Shown one piece after another: positions 8,163-15,976 of a stretch of 64,000 nt of DNA (position 1 is the stretch's first letter; the number at the start of each line of letters is the position of its first letter). Origin of the DNA: CAVRXQ01 sp963831155 (GTDB lineage: Bacteria; Actinomycetota; Acidimicrobiia; Acidimicrobiales; Bog-793); assembly GCA_963831155.1 (NCBI GenBank), contig CAWHOY010000006.1, positions 434,001-498,000 of the forward strand. The letters are read 5' to 3'. The notes beneath the pieces were generated by a model. That model saw only the letters and a list, made by a program, of their open reading frames with translations, had not been told where the DNA came from and did not search any database. The translations under genes were made by a program, and so were the position numbers.

Positions 8163-9884
8163 TCAGCTCGATGGGCAGGCCCTCGGGTCCCACGACGTGA
8201 GAGACGACGAAGCGGACGTTGGTGCGGAAAAATTCGGGTTCGTCGTCGTTGTCGAGCCGGAGCCGCCCTGAGCTGACGGGACCGACGCCGGCGTCGAGTT
8301 CTTCGTCGTCGACACGAGCGCCTTGGTCGTCACGTGATCGACTGAGAGATCCGATCCGGCGATCACGCTGATATTCGCGCCGGCGGCTGGTTGACCCTCG
8401 GCCATCACCGCAGTTCCCGACAGCGACGAGAGGACGCGTTCTGCCTGCTGAAGATGGCCTTTTGCATAGACGACCGTCGACTCCGAGACCGGACCGACGT
8501 AGATTGACGCCGTCGTCGGCACGATCCGGTAGCCAAGTCCACGGAGTTGCGATGCGACAGTCGTGGTGTTCGCTGCCGAATTCGTCCCATCGATCACCGA
8601 GACACTGATCGACGATGGGCTGATCGAGTCCCATGTCGGCTTGATCCCGAGGAACTTTTCGATCGTCGCTTGGTCTTGTGGTGCCGACGGGAAGATGACG
8701 TCGCCGTAGGGATAACCCTTGTAGGTGTACGGCACGGCGTCGACGACGATCGGCAAGGTGTATTGCGGCGACTTGCTGAAGTCGGCGTCTTTCACGGCGA
8801 GGGCAAGGTCGACCATCTCGCGGTCACCGAGCGCGCTGTCTACCGTGAGGTCGGGGGCGATCGACCCGATGATCGCGTTGTCGGTCAGTGGATTGCCGAG
8901 TCCGCGCTTTTGAACTGCGCTCGCCACGACGCGCAGAAACTCGTGAACACGGATGATGCGCCCGAGGTCGCCGCTGCCGTCGTACGAACCGCCGGAATCG
9001 GGCGTGTAGTCCGCACCCGACACGGTAGCGGCGTTGATTGCTGCGTAGTTAATCTTCTGCCCCTTTGTGAAGTAATAGAGGTGCCGCGAGCGGACGAGCG
9101 CGAGCGCCTCGGTTCCCTTCAAGAGTTGGCAACCGGTGTGGTTGATGCTCAGCGGCGGATTCTCGGCATCGTAGAGGCGGTCGGGGAAGTACATCTTCAC
9201 GCCACCGAGGATGTTCACGATGTTCGTGAAGGTCCCGAAATTGAGATCGACGAAGTGATTGATCGGGATGCCGAAGTCCTCGCTGATCGCTTCGATGAGC
9301 TGACCCGGCCCGTCGACGAGCCCGGCGTCGATCTTGTTGTAGAGATCGCCGGCGCGGGCGTCCGGGACGAAGGTGTCGCGCGGGATGGAGAGCAGAGTGA
9401 GCTGGTTCGTCTTCGGCACGATGTGGAGGATCATCACGACGTCACTGTTGATGCCGTTGACTCCCGCCGCACACTCCTTTTTGAACACCGGGATGCTCGT
9501 CGCCGCGCAACGGTCGGTCGACCCGATCAGCAGGATGTTCTCGGGCTGGTGGAGGACGCCGTGCACCTCGCCCGGTACCTTGATGCGGTTGATCTGCGCG
9601 AATCGGTAGATCGTGTAGCCGGCGACCGCGCCGACGATGACGATGATCAATGCGAGGATCGAAAGGCCGGTCCTCGTCAGCCTGCGGCGCAGCGCGCTTC
9701 GTCGTGCCTTCTGGTCGCGTCGCCGGATGCGGTAGTTGTGCAGACCCGACCGGACGGCGCGGACGCGCGAGCTGCTGGGAGTCTGCTGAGAGGCGTCGGT
9801 TGGGGTCACCTCGGTCTCGGCAGGCGATTCGGCGGACGCGTCCGGCGTCGCGGGCGCGTCGGTTGGCGGGAGATTCTCCGACAT
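8163..9884 (-). CDS. LytR-CpsA-Psr (LCP) family protein with LytR_C domain
   Basis: A 573-residue membrane-anchored enzyme of the family that transfers lipid-linked polymers such as arabinogalactan or teichoic acid to peptidoglycan. Order: an acidic Pro/Thr-rich cytoplasmic N-terminus, a basic stretch (residues 50-70), one membrane helix (about 71-93), the LCP domain with NILLIGSTDR, SDVVMILHI, SIPRDTFV and ALALVRSRHL, then a LytR_C domain starting near ISVSVIDGTNS and a Ser/Thr linker ending in SWDPRAC. The LCP arginines and aspartates expected for pyrophosphate binding are present. The ATG at 9884 precedes a natural N-terminus. About 170 bases downstream hold no gene I can support. Confidence 0.93.
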   Translation of the reverse strand: MSENLPPTDAPATPDASAESPAETEVTPTDASQQTPSSSRVRAVRSGLHNYRIRRRDQKARRSALRRRLTRTGLSILALIIVIVGAVAGYTIYRFAQINRIKVPGEVHGVLHQPENILLIGSTDRCAATSIPVFKKECAAGVNGINSDVVMILHIVPKTNQLTLLSIPRDTFVPDARAGDLYNKIDAGLVDGPGQLIEAISEDFGIPINHFVDLNFGTFTNIVNILGGVKMYFPDRLYDAENPPLSINHTGCQLLKGTEALALVRSRHLYYFTKGQKINYAAINAATVSGADYTPDSGGSYDGSGDLGRIIRVHEFLRVVASAVQKRGLGNPLTDNAIIGSIAPDLTVDSALGDREMVDLALAVKDADFSKSPQYTLPIVVDAVPYTYKGYPYGDVIFPSAPQDQATIEKFLGIKPTWDSISPSSISVSVIDGTNSAANTTTVASQLRGLGYRIVPTTASIYVGPVSESTVVYAKGHLQQAERVLSSLSGTAVMAEGQPAAGANISVIAGSDLSVDHVTTKALVSTTKNSTPASVPSAQGGSGSTTTTNPNFSAPTSASSSLTSWDPRACPSS

Positions 9885-9964
9885 TGGCAGACGAGGCTAC
9901 GCGCTCAGCGGGCGAAGCGGGTGCGCATGCGCTGCAGGCGCCGACCGCACAATGCGCGGCGTCC

Positions 9965-10807
9965 TCAGATATGGATGTGCCAGTTCGAATCGATGGTCTC
10001 GACGATGTAGCGGCCAAGGAGCGCCGTTCCCGCCGGCGGATCGATGTGCACTCCGTCCGCGTCGCGTACCTGAACGACGCTTCCGCCGACCGTCAAAGAC
10101 TCGGAGTACGCGCCGGTTGGTGTCGAGAAGAGTTTCCATGTCGACGCGAAAGACACTCCGCGGTGGACGCGAGCTTGCGCGAGGTAGATCGCGTTCAGGC
10201 TTGCCATGTCAGCACTAAAGCCCGGATCGCCCATGATCGGTAGTCCGACCCACAGCACGCTTATGCCTTTCGAGGTTGCCTCGCTCATCAGCTCGGCGAC
10301 GCGCTCGTTGTAGTTCTTGATCCAGACCGCGGTGCCGGGCTGCACCGGCCCGCTCGAGGTGTCCATTCCCTGCCAGTCGTTTCCGCCGAGCATCACGACG
10401 AGAAGCTTCGGGTGGTCGGTGACGATCTCGCGGCTCAGATTTGCCGGCCAGTCGTAGTAGGACGCGTTCGTCAAACCAGTGTCGCCCACCGCGGCCTGGA
10501 TGAGATGACAGAGCGGGTCGGCACCAAGCGTCTGTGAGAGACCGTACTGCAGGTCCAAGCCGAGCGAATCGCCGATCACAAGGATCGAGATCGGGTGCGC
10601 GCGCGTCGGCTGGGGTATTCGGAAAGTGCTGGACGTCGGCATTTTCTTAACTGGATGACGGGCACGCAGCGACGAGGCGTTCGCGGAGCCCAGAAGTTGC
10701 GAGACTCCCGGAAGCAGCGCGAGCGCCACGAAGAGAACCGACACCCCGAGGGCGACGATCGCTACACGCGAGCGCCGGCCAGGTTGGTGGTCCAGCACCG
10801 GTTTCAT
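9965..10807 (-). CDS. SGNH/GDSL hydrolase-like exported or membrane-anchored protein (DUF459-like)
   Basis: A 280-residue protein with one N-terminal hydrophobic helix (about residues 13-37) and then an SGNH fold outside the membrane. The blocks are visible: ILVIGDSLGLDL with nucleophile Ser81, VVMLGGNDW (Gly and Asn of the oxyanion hole) and, near the C-terminus, DGVHIDPPAG with the catalytic Asp and His. Relatives are esterases or acyltransferases acting on cell-envelope polymers. It sits 80 bases upstream of the LCP gene on the same strand, so a joint role in envelope polymer modification is plausible but inferred. The start at 10807 is an ATG with GGAAG close by. Confidence 0.82.
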   Translation of the reverse strand: MKPVLDHQPGRRSRVAIVALGVSVLFVALALLPGVSQLLGSANASSLRARHPVKKMPTSSTFRIPQPTRAHPISILVIGDSLGLDLQYGLSQTLGADPLCHLIQAAVGDTGLTNASYYDWPANLSREIVTDHPKLLVVMLGGNDWQGMDTSSGPVQPGTAVWIKNYNERVAELMSEATSKGISVLWVGLPIMGDPGFSADMASLNAIYLAQARVHRGVSFASTWKLFSTPTGAYSESLTVGGSVVQVRDADGVHIDPPAGTALLGRYIVETIDSNWHIHI

Positions 10808-10946
10808 GCTTCCGGTCTCTCCCTTTCACCGGGTTGTCGTTCAAATCGAGCGGCGCGCGGTGACTCGATGAACGTTCCGCGCAGGAAACCTAGTGGCAGC
10901 GCGCGCGTGGCGGACTGGCACGCGGCGCGCAGATTGGGAGCGGTGA

Positions 10947-12092
10947 TCAGACGCTGTCGAGCGCCTGTCGCAGGTCCTCAATGAGGTCGTCGCTCGACTC
11001 GAGTCCGACGCTGATCCGAACGAGTTCAGCCGGCACTTCGTTCGATGTGCCCGCGGTGCTCGCGTGCGTCATTCTCGCCGGGTGCTCAATCAGGCTCTCA
11101 ACCGCGCCGAGACTTTCGGCAAGGGTGAAGATCTCAGTCCGCTCGCACACCTGCGTCGCAGCCTTCTCCCCTGCTAGAAGGGTAAAACTGACCATTCCGC
11201 CGAACGCTCGCATTTGGCGCTTGGCGATGTCATGGCCGGGGTGCTCGGCCAGCGAAGGGTGCATTACCCGTGCGACAGCTGGGTGCTCGCGCAGCATCGC
11301 GACAACCGCGATCGCGTTCTGACAGTGCCGGTCCATGCGCACGGCGAGAGTCTTTGCGCCCCGCTGCACCAGATAACAGTCGAAGGGTGAAGGCACGGCT
11401 CCTGCCGCGTTCTGGAGGAAGTGGAGTCGATCGGCGACCGCCGGATCGCGCGTCGCGATGAAGCCGCCTACGACGTCGGAGTGCCCGCCGAGATACTTCG
11501 TCGTCGAGTGAACGACGATGTCTGCTCCAAAGGAAAGCGGTTGCTGGAGGTACGGGGTCGCGAAGGTGTTGTCGACCACGACGACCGCGCCAACACGGTG
11601 TGCCGCTTCGGCGACGAAGGCAATATCGACGATGTCGAGCAAGGGATTCGTCGGCGTCTCGATCCACACCATGTTTGTGTGTTCGTCGAGAAGTTCCGGA
11701 CTCGATACGTCGCCGGTGGCGACGACGAGGCCAGACCTTTCGTGGACGGCCGTCGCGAGCCGGTACGTCCCGCCGTAGCTGTCGGTCTGCATGACGAGCC
11801 GGTCGCCGGGATCGAGCAACCGCATCACGGCGTCTTCGGCAGCGAGTCCGCTCGCGAACGCGACTCCATAGGACGCCCGTTCCAACAACGCGAGGTGTGA
11901 CTCGAGGCTTCGACGCGATGGGTTATCCGTTCGTGCGTACTCATAGCCGCGATCGGATCCGACAGCGTCCTGCTCGAAGGTCGAGGTGAGGTAGACGGGA
12001 GTGTTGACGGCGCCGGTTGCCGGATCTGGCGGCCAGGCGCCGTGGACGGCGTCGGTCTCGAACCCTCGGCGTTTTCCGGTGTCGTCGGTCAC
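10947..12092 (-). CDS. metB: cystathionine gamma-synthase or gamma-lyase (PLP-dependent)
   Basis: A 381-residue member of the Cys/Met metabolism PLP family. Markers are TPVYLTSTFEQ, RTDNPSRRSLE, the cofactor lysine in VHSTTKYLGGHSDVVGG and SLGAVESLIEHP. MetB makes cystathionine from an acylated homoserine and cysteine, whereas the lyase splits cystathionine; sequence alone does not separate the two. Overlap with the cystathionine beta-synthase gene upstream favours reverse transsulfuration (lyase activity). I choose the GTG at 12092, with GAGG at the right distance and 7 bases after the cbs stop; a GTG at 12113 inside cbs would add 7 residues. Confidence 0.88.
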   Translation of the reverse strand: MTDDTGKRRGFETDAVHGAWPPDPATGAVNTPVYLTSTFEQDAVGSDRGYEYARTDNPSRRSLESHLALLERASYGVAFASGLAAEDAVMRLLDPGDRLVMQTDSYGGTYRLATAVHERSGLVVATGDVSSPELLDEHTNMVWIETPTNPLLDIVDIAFVAEAAHRVGAVVVVDNTFATPYLQQPLSFGADIVVHSTTKYLGGHSDVVGGFIATRDPAVADRLHFLQNAAGAVPSPFDCYLVQRGAKTLAVRMDRHCQNAIAVVAMLREHPAVARVMHPSLAEHPGHDIAKRQMRAFGGMVSFTLLAGEKAATQVCERTEIFTLAESLGAVESLIEHPARMTHASTAGTSNEVPAELVRISVGLESSDDLIEDLRQALDSV

Positions 12093-12099
12093 TTCGACC

Positions 12100-13767
12100 T
12101 CACCTCTGACCACTCGCCAGCACCGTCAGGACATCTGATCGGGTGATCACTCCGACAGGATGACCCCGATCGAGAACGAGTAGCGCCGGGGCCTTCTCGA
12201 GGCGGTCGACGGCTAGCTGCACCTGCTCACCGATGCCGATCGTCGGCAGCGGTTCGCACATCACGTCGCCGACCGCGCGCTCAAGCGTCGAGGTATCGGA
12301 AAAGACCTCGTCCATGAGGTCGCGCTCGGTCACCGCACCGACGACTTCGGCGAGGACGACCGGGGGCTCGTGCTTCACGACCGGCAGTTGGCTGACGTCG
12401 TACTCGCGCAGGATCTCGATCGCCTGGCGGACCGTTTCTTCAGGATGCGTATGGACGAGGGGCGGAAGCGCCGGATCGCGTGCCGCGAGCACTTCGCCGA
12501 TCGTGCGCCCCACGCCGGTCGTGAATCCGTAATCGGCCATCCACGAATCGTTGTAGAGCTTGGAGAGATAGCCGCGTCCCGAGTCGGGGATGAGGACGAC
12601 AACGAGCGCGTCGGCGGGAAGATCGCGGGCGACGCTCAACGCGGCGGCGACTGCCGTGCCGCCTGAGCCGCCGAGCAGCAACCCCTCTTCCCTCGTCACG
12701 CGGCGAGCGGTCGCGAAGCTTTCGGCGTCCGACACCGGGATGACCTGGTCGACGACGGACGGGTCGTAGGTCGACGGCCAGAAGTCCTCGCCGATCCCCT
12801 CGACTAGATACGGCCTTCCCGAGCCGCCGGAGTAGACGGACCCCTCCGGGTCTGCACCGACGATCACGACCGAGGGTTTCTTCTCTTTGAGGTAGCGGCC
12901 GATTCCCGTCACCGTCCCGCCCGTACCGATGCCAGCGACGAAATGCGTGATGCGTCCGCGCGTCTGTTCCCAGATCTCTCGTCCCGCTGTCTCGTACTGC
13001 GCGAGCGGATTGTTCGGATTGTGGTACTGGTCCGGTTTCCAGGCGAGCGGGATCTCCCGAGCGAGGCGGTCCGAGACCGAGTAGTACGAGTCAGGGTGTT
13101 CCGGCGGAATTGACGTCGGACAGACGACGACTTCCGCACCGTACGCGCGCAGGAGCGCGATCTTGTCCTGCGCAACCTTGTCCGGACAGACGAAGACGCA
13201 CTTGTAGTGGCGCCTCGCGGCGACGATGGCGAGACCGACACCGGTGTTTCCGCTCGTGGGCTCGACAATCGTGGAGCCGGGAACGAGGAGCCCCGCACGT
13301 TCTGCAGCTTCGATCATCGCCAGCGCGATGCGATCCTTCGAGGAGCCACCGGGATTGAACAGCTCGAGTTTGCCGAGCAGCGTGCACTCGACATCGCGCG
13401 CCGTCCGGTCGAGGCGGACCATCGGAGTGTTGCCGATCAGGTCGACGAGCGAGTTGACGGCGTCTATCGGCGGCCCCGGATCGGAAACTCTCCGGACATC
13501 CACGCCCGAGAGCGCGCGGGTGTACTCCTTCGGCACCTCGTCGTCGCTGAACAGTTCGGTCGGCAATCCCGCGTGCTGGATGGCGATGGCCACGGGCGCC
13601 GCCTCGTCAATCGGTCCGCAGACCCCGACGCGACGCGGGATACGAGCCCTCAACACGCCGATTAGTGCGTCGAGCGAGTCTCCCTCCACGAAACGGCGGA
13701 CGAGGCGAGAGCGGTCTTCGAGGTGCATCGGCGCCCGTTCGCTGCCGACCACTACAAGGACGTCCAT
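12100..13767 (-). CDS. cbs: cystathionine beta-synthase with CBS-domain pair and an unusual N-terminal extension
   Basis: A 555-residue PLP enzyme joining serine and homocysteine into cystathionine. The catalytic domain starts near residue 105 (LVDLIGNTPMVRL), with cofactor Lys144 in NPGGSSKDRIA and the phosphate loop PTSGNTG (171-177). Two CBS domains (about residues 435-555) complete the actinobacterial architecture and may bind an adenosyl ligand. The first 102 residues are extra: they predict alternating strands and helices (MDVLVVVGSERAP, RRVGVCGPIDEA) and match no domain I know. The ATG at 13767 has GAGG 6 bases upstream and the extension has normal codon use, so it is likely real. A further upstream ATG (13833) lacks such a site. 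Confidence 0.9.
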   Translation of the reverse strand: MDVLVVVGSERAPMHLEDRSRLVRRFVEGDSLDALIGVLRARIPRRVGVCGPIDEAAPVAIAIQHAGLPTELFSDDEVPKEYTRALSGVDVRRVSDPGPPIDAVNSLVDLIGNTPMVRLDRTARDVECTLLGKLELFNPGGSSKDRIALAMIEAAERAGLLVPGSTIVEPTSGNTGVGLAIVAARRHYKCVFVCPDKVAQDKIALLRAYGAEVVVCPTSIPPEHPDSYYSVSDRLAREIPLAWKPDQYHNPNNPLAQYETAGREIWEQTRGRITHFVAGIGTGGTVTGIGRYLKEKKPSVVIVGADPEGSVYSGGSGRPYLVEGIGEDFWPSTYDPSVVDQVIPVSDAESFATARRVTREEGLLLGGSGGTAVAAALSVARDLPADALVVVLIPDSGRGYLSKLYNDSWMADYGFTTGVGRTIGEVLAARDPALPPLVHTHPEETVRQAIEILREYDVSQLPVVKHEPPVVLAEVVGAVTERDLMDEVFSDTSTLERAVGDVMCEPLPTIGIGEQVQLAVDRLEKAPALLVLDRGHPVGVITRSDVLTVLASGQR

Positions 13768-13793
13768 ATGCCTCACCCATTCGCCGTGCTTGT

Positions 13794-13904
13794 TAGCGAA
13801 AACGCTAGCTGTGGGTGACCGAAACCGGTCCAATTGGCCACTCTGAAAGGGTCCCGGTCAGCTTCCCGGGGATGGGAATGGGCGACGCCTCGCATCGGGC
13901 TGAC
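13794..13904 (-). promoter_or_regulatory. hairpin-rich leader of the cbs-metB operon
   Basis: Upstream of cbs lie two perfect 5-bp hairpins with 4-base loops, at 13794-13807 (TAGCG/CGCTA) and 13817-13830 (GACCG/CGGTC). A longer inverted repeat pairs 13857-13862 (GTCAGC) with 13899-13904 (GCTGAC). The set looks like a structured 5' leader. It does not match SAM-I or other methionine-related riboswitch cores as far as I can read by eye. The hairpins are seen directly; a regulatory role is inference. Confidence 0.35.
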
Positions 13905-13960
13905 GCACAACGCCTAATGCCGCACTGAATCGAGCGGTCAAATTTGGCGTAAGGGATGGC

Positions 13961-14341
13961 ATGTTCCCCCTCACAACGGTGGAGTACGCGCAGTGCTCGG
14001 CGGACGACGCTTTCTTGCTGATGGACGTTCCCCTGGAGAGGCTGGGCAACCCGCCACACGTCGGGTTCTTGTTCTGCCTCGACGAGGACGGGAAGCACTG
14101 GACGGTGGCCACCGGCGATCAGGACATTGTGCAGGAGATCAAGGCGGCCCAGAAGCTCGGGAACAACACGGCGCTCGCGCGGCAACTGGGTCTTGCACTC
14201 GACGAGTCGCGGTTCCCGGTGATGCGCGGAGGCTGGCCCGAGGAATGGCCCCCCTCCACACCACCGACAGGACAGCACCATGGCGGGCCGGCGGCTCGTC
14301 GCGATCGTCGCCGACGTCACGCGTCGTCCCTCGCGACCTGA
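13961..14341 (+). CDS. hypothetical protein
   Basis: A 126-residue protein I do not recognise. The first 95 residues look like a folded soluble domain (FLFCLDEDGKHWTVATGDQ, then a helix IVQEIKAAQKLGNNTALARQLG) and use G or C strongly at third positions. The last 30 residues are Pro, Arg and His rich and lose this bias, so the protein may be frame-disturbed near its end. AAGGG sits 7 bases before the ATG. It lies alone, divergent from cbs and convergent with the S33 peptidase gene. No function can be assigned. Confidence 0.6.
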   Translation: MFPLTTVEYAQCSADDAFLLMDVPLERLGNPPHVGFLFCLDEDGKHWTVATGDQDIVQEIKAAQKLGNNTALARQLGLALDESRFPVMRGGWPEEWPPSTPPTGQHHGGPAARRDRRRRHASSLAT

Positions 14342-14413
14342 GCCCCCATGCCGGCGAGCGTTCAGTCAATCGACGTCGGGGAAGTGCCGCAAGGCGACGC
14401 GCTGACGGCGACA

Positions 14414-15346
14414 TCAATCGTGGCGTCGCAAGAACATATCGACCGCCGCCATGTACTCCTCGCGTTGCTCCCAAAACGGCATATGAGACGAGTTTTGGAA
14501 AATGATCTGTTCCGTGTCGGGAATCCCGGCGACTAACTCTTGCTGGACCTCCGGCGTTGCCTCGTCGTGGCGCCCCGAGAGCAGGAGAACCGGCGTCAGG
14601 ATCTGCGCCAATTTGTCGAGGACCGACCAGCTTGTGAACGAACCGATTGTGTGGAATTCAGTCGGTCCGTTTGTCGTGAAGTAGACGGTCGGGTCCTCGT
14701 CCAGGTACGCAAAGCTCCGATCGACCTGTTCTGGCCAGGGAACCACGCGGCAGACGTGGCGGTCGTAAAAGACGCGCGCTGCGGCGAGGTACTCGGGGGC
14801 ATTCGTGGTTCCGGCCTTCTCGTGTCGCCGGAGCGTCGTATCGACGTCCGTGGGGAGGTCCGCGCGGAGCCCGTTCACCGCCCTCGTGAACGATGGGTAG
14901 GCGGCCGCAGTGTTCGAGAGCACGGCGGAGCGCAGCCCGCTCGGAAAGGTGAGCAAGTGCTCGAGGGCGAGCATGCCGCCCCAGGACTGGCCGAGTATGT
15001 GGTAGCGATCGCCGATTTCGAGGTGGTCGACCAGGCGCGCAAGCTCAGCAACAAAGAACCCGACGGTGAAAAACTCTGCGCCCCGGTCACGAAAGTGCGC
15101 CGAACGACCGTTGCCGATCTGGTCGTAAAAGATCACCGCACGACCGTCGCGGGCGAGGTCAACCATCGAAAGCAGGTAGTCGTGGGTCGCGCCCGGGCCC
15201 CCGTGAATGGTGACGAGGGGAGCGGGCGCACCGCGAGATCGCGCCGCGTCAAGGTCTCCAACGACCTTGTACCAGGTGCGAAGCTCGCCACTTTCGACGA
15301 AGCCCTCGGTGATCGTCTCCGTGCTCGGTTCGTCAATCTCATCCAT
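14414..15346 (-). CDS. proline iminopeptidase-family alpha/beta hydrolase (S33)
   Basis: A 310-residue cytoplasmic hydrolase. HGGPG forms the oxyanion loop, GQSWGG holds the nucleophilic serine, LLSGRHDEATP the catalytic aspartate and QNSSHMPFWE the histidine, which is the full S33 set. FYDQIGNGRSA is the family's conserved motif between the first two. Members cut N-terminal proline from peptides or hydrolyse amino-acid amides or lactones, so the exact substrate is open. The ATG overlaps the stop of the DUF3293 gene by 8 bases, which suggests translational coupling, as no Shine-Dalgarno of its own is visible. Confidence 0.9.
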   Translation of the reverse strand: MDEIDEPSTETITEGFVESGELRTWYKVVGDLDAARSRGAPAPLVTIHGGPGATHDYLLSMVDLARDGRAVIFYDQIGNGRSAHFRDRGAEFFTVGFFVAELARLVDHLEIGDRYHILGQSWGGMLALEHLLTFPSGLRSAVLSNTAAAYPSFTRAVNGLRADLPTDVDTTLRRHEKAGTTNAPEYLAAARVFYDRHVCRVVPWPEQVDRSFAYLDEDPTVYFTTNGPTEFHTIGSFTSWSVLDKLAQILTPVLLLSGRHDEATPEVQQELVAGIPDTEQIIFQNSSHMPFWEQREEYMAAVDMFLRRHD

Positions 15347-15860
15347 CTGTCGGATCCCCTAACCACCATCGTCGCGTCGAGCTACCATCATCGGTGCCGT
15401 CGCTGCCCTGTGGCGGGAGCGTCTCAATCCACCATCCCTGCTCGATGCGGCTCCTGTCCTGACAGGACACGGTCGCCCAAACCGACGGCGTCCATGAATA
15501 GATAGCGTCTTGGTCGAAACGGCGCGCCGCGTCAATCGCTTCGTCTTCGTCGAGACCGTGAACCGCGACTCCTTCTTCGAAGTAGTCCGAGTCGGTGTCG
15601 CGTCCGATCGCCTTCCATCTCAAGACGTTCAACGAGTCGAGCTCCGCTTCGAGCGAACGCTGACGTTCCCGATTGGCCTCAAGCGGCAAGGGATCAGCGC
15701 CAGGGTTCCACGCGGTCAGCACGTGCACCGGTGCCGGGAGCGAATTCGGCCACGCGCCGACGACTTCGGGCGGCGCGGGGTGGATCCGCAGCGCCTTTCC
15801 GGCAGAGAACTCGACATCGACGGTCGTCCGCAGATACAGCGCCCAAGCAGGTGTCGCCAC
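15339..15860 (-). CDS. DUF3293 domain-containing protein
   Basis: A 173-residue soluble protein of unknown function. The family pattern is visible: VLTAWNPGADPLPLEANRE, then helix RSLEAELD, then EEGVAVHGLDEDEAIDAARRFDQDAIY and a closing aromatic strand. Members occur in many bacteria as single-domain proteins with no established activity. Here the C-terminus is extended by about 45 residues with several tryptophans. The start is GTG at 15860 with no clear Shine-Dalgarno. It shares an 8-nt overlap with the downstream peptidase, so the two form a small operon. Confidence 0.75.
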   Translation of the reverse strand: MATPAWALYLRTTVDVEFSAGKALRIHPAPPEVVGAWPNSLPAPVHVLTAWNPGADPLPLEANRERQRSLEAELDSLNVLRWKAIGRDTDSDYFEEGVAVHGLDEDEAIDAARRFDQDAIYSWTPSVWATVSCQDRSRIEQGWWIETLPPQGSDGTDDGSSTRRWWLGDPTDG

Positions 15861-15931
15861 GAGATCCGGAGACTACGCGCGCCCGCCGCGATCGCCAAAC
15901 GTGTCGAAGGTCGCGAGTCGGCTGCAGTCTT

Positions 15932-15958
15932 GTCGTCGTCGTCGTCGTCGTCGTCGTC
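15932..15958. repeat. (GTC)9 trinucleotide microsatellite
   Basis: Nine perfect GTC units lie in the 116-base gap between the DUF3293 gene and the end of the GGDEF-EAL gene. It is outside both reading frames as annotated, 18 bases beyond the GGDEF-EAL stop. Such a pure run is unusual in this window. It could change length by slippage. Confidence 0.8.
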
Positions 15959-15976
15959 GGCGCCGGCGGTCCTTTG

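Noticed and set aside
8101..8634. A reverse frame overlapping the end of the LCP gene, suggesting that the LCP protein continues in another frame
   Set aside because: The LCP frame ends in SWDPRAC, a normal end for these proteins, so no frameshift is needed.
9650..10243. Long forward frames opposite the LCP and SGNH genes
   Set aside because: High-GC antisense shadows with Arg/Ala-rich composition and no ribosome binding sites.
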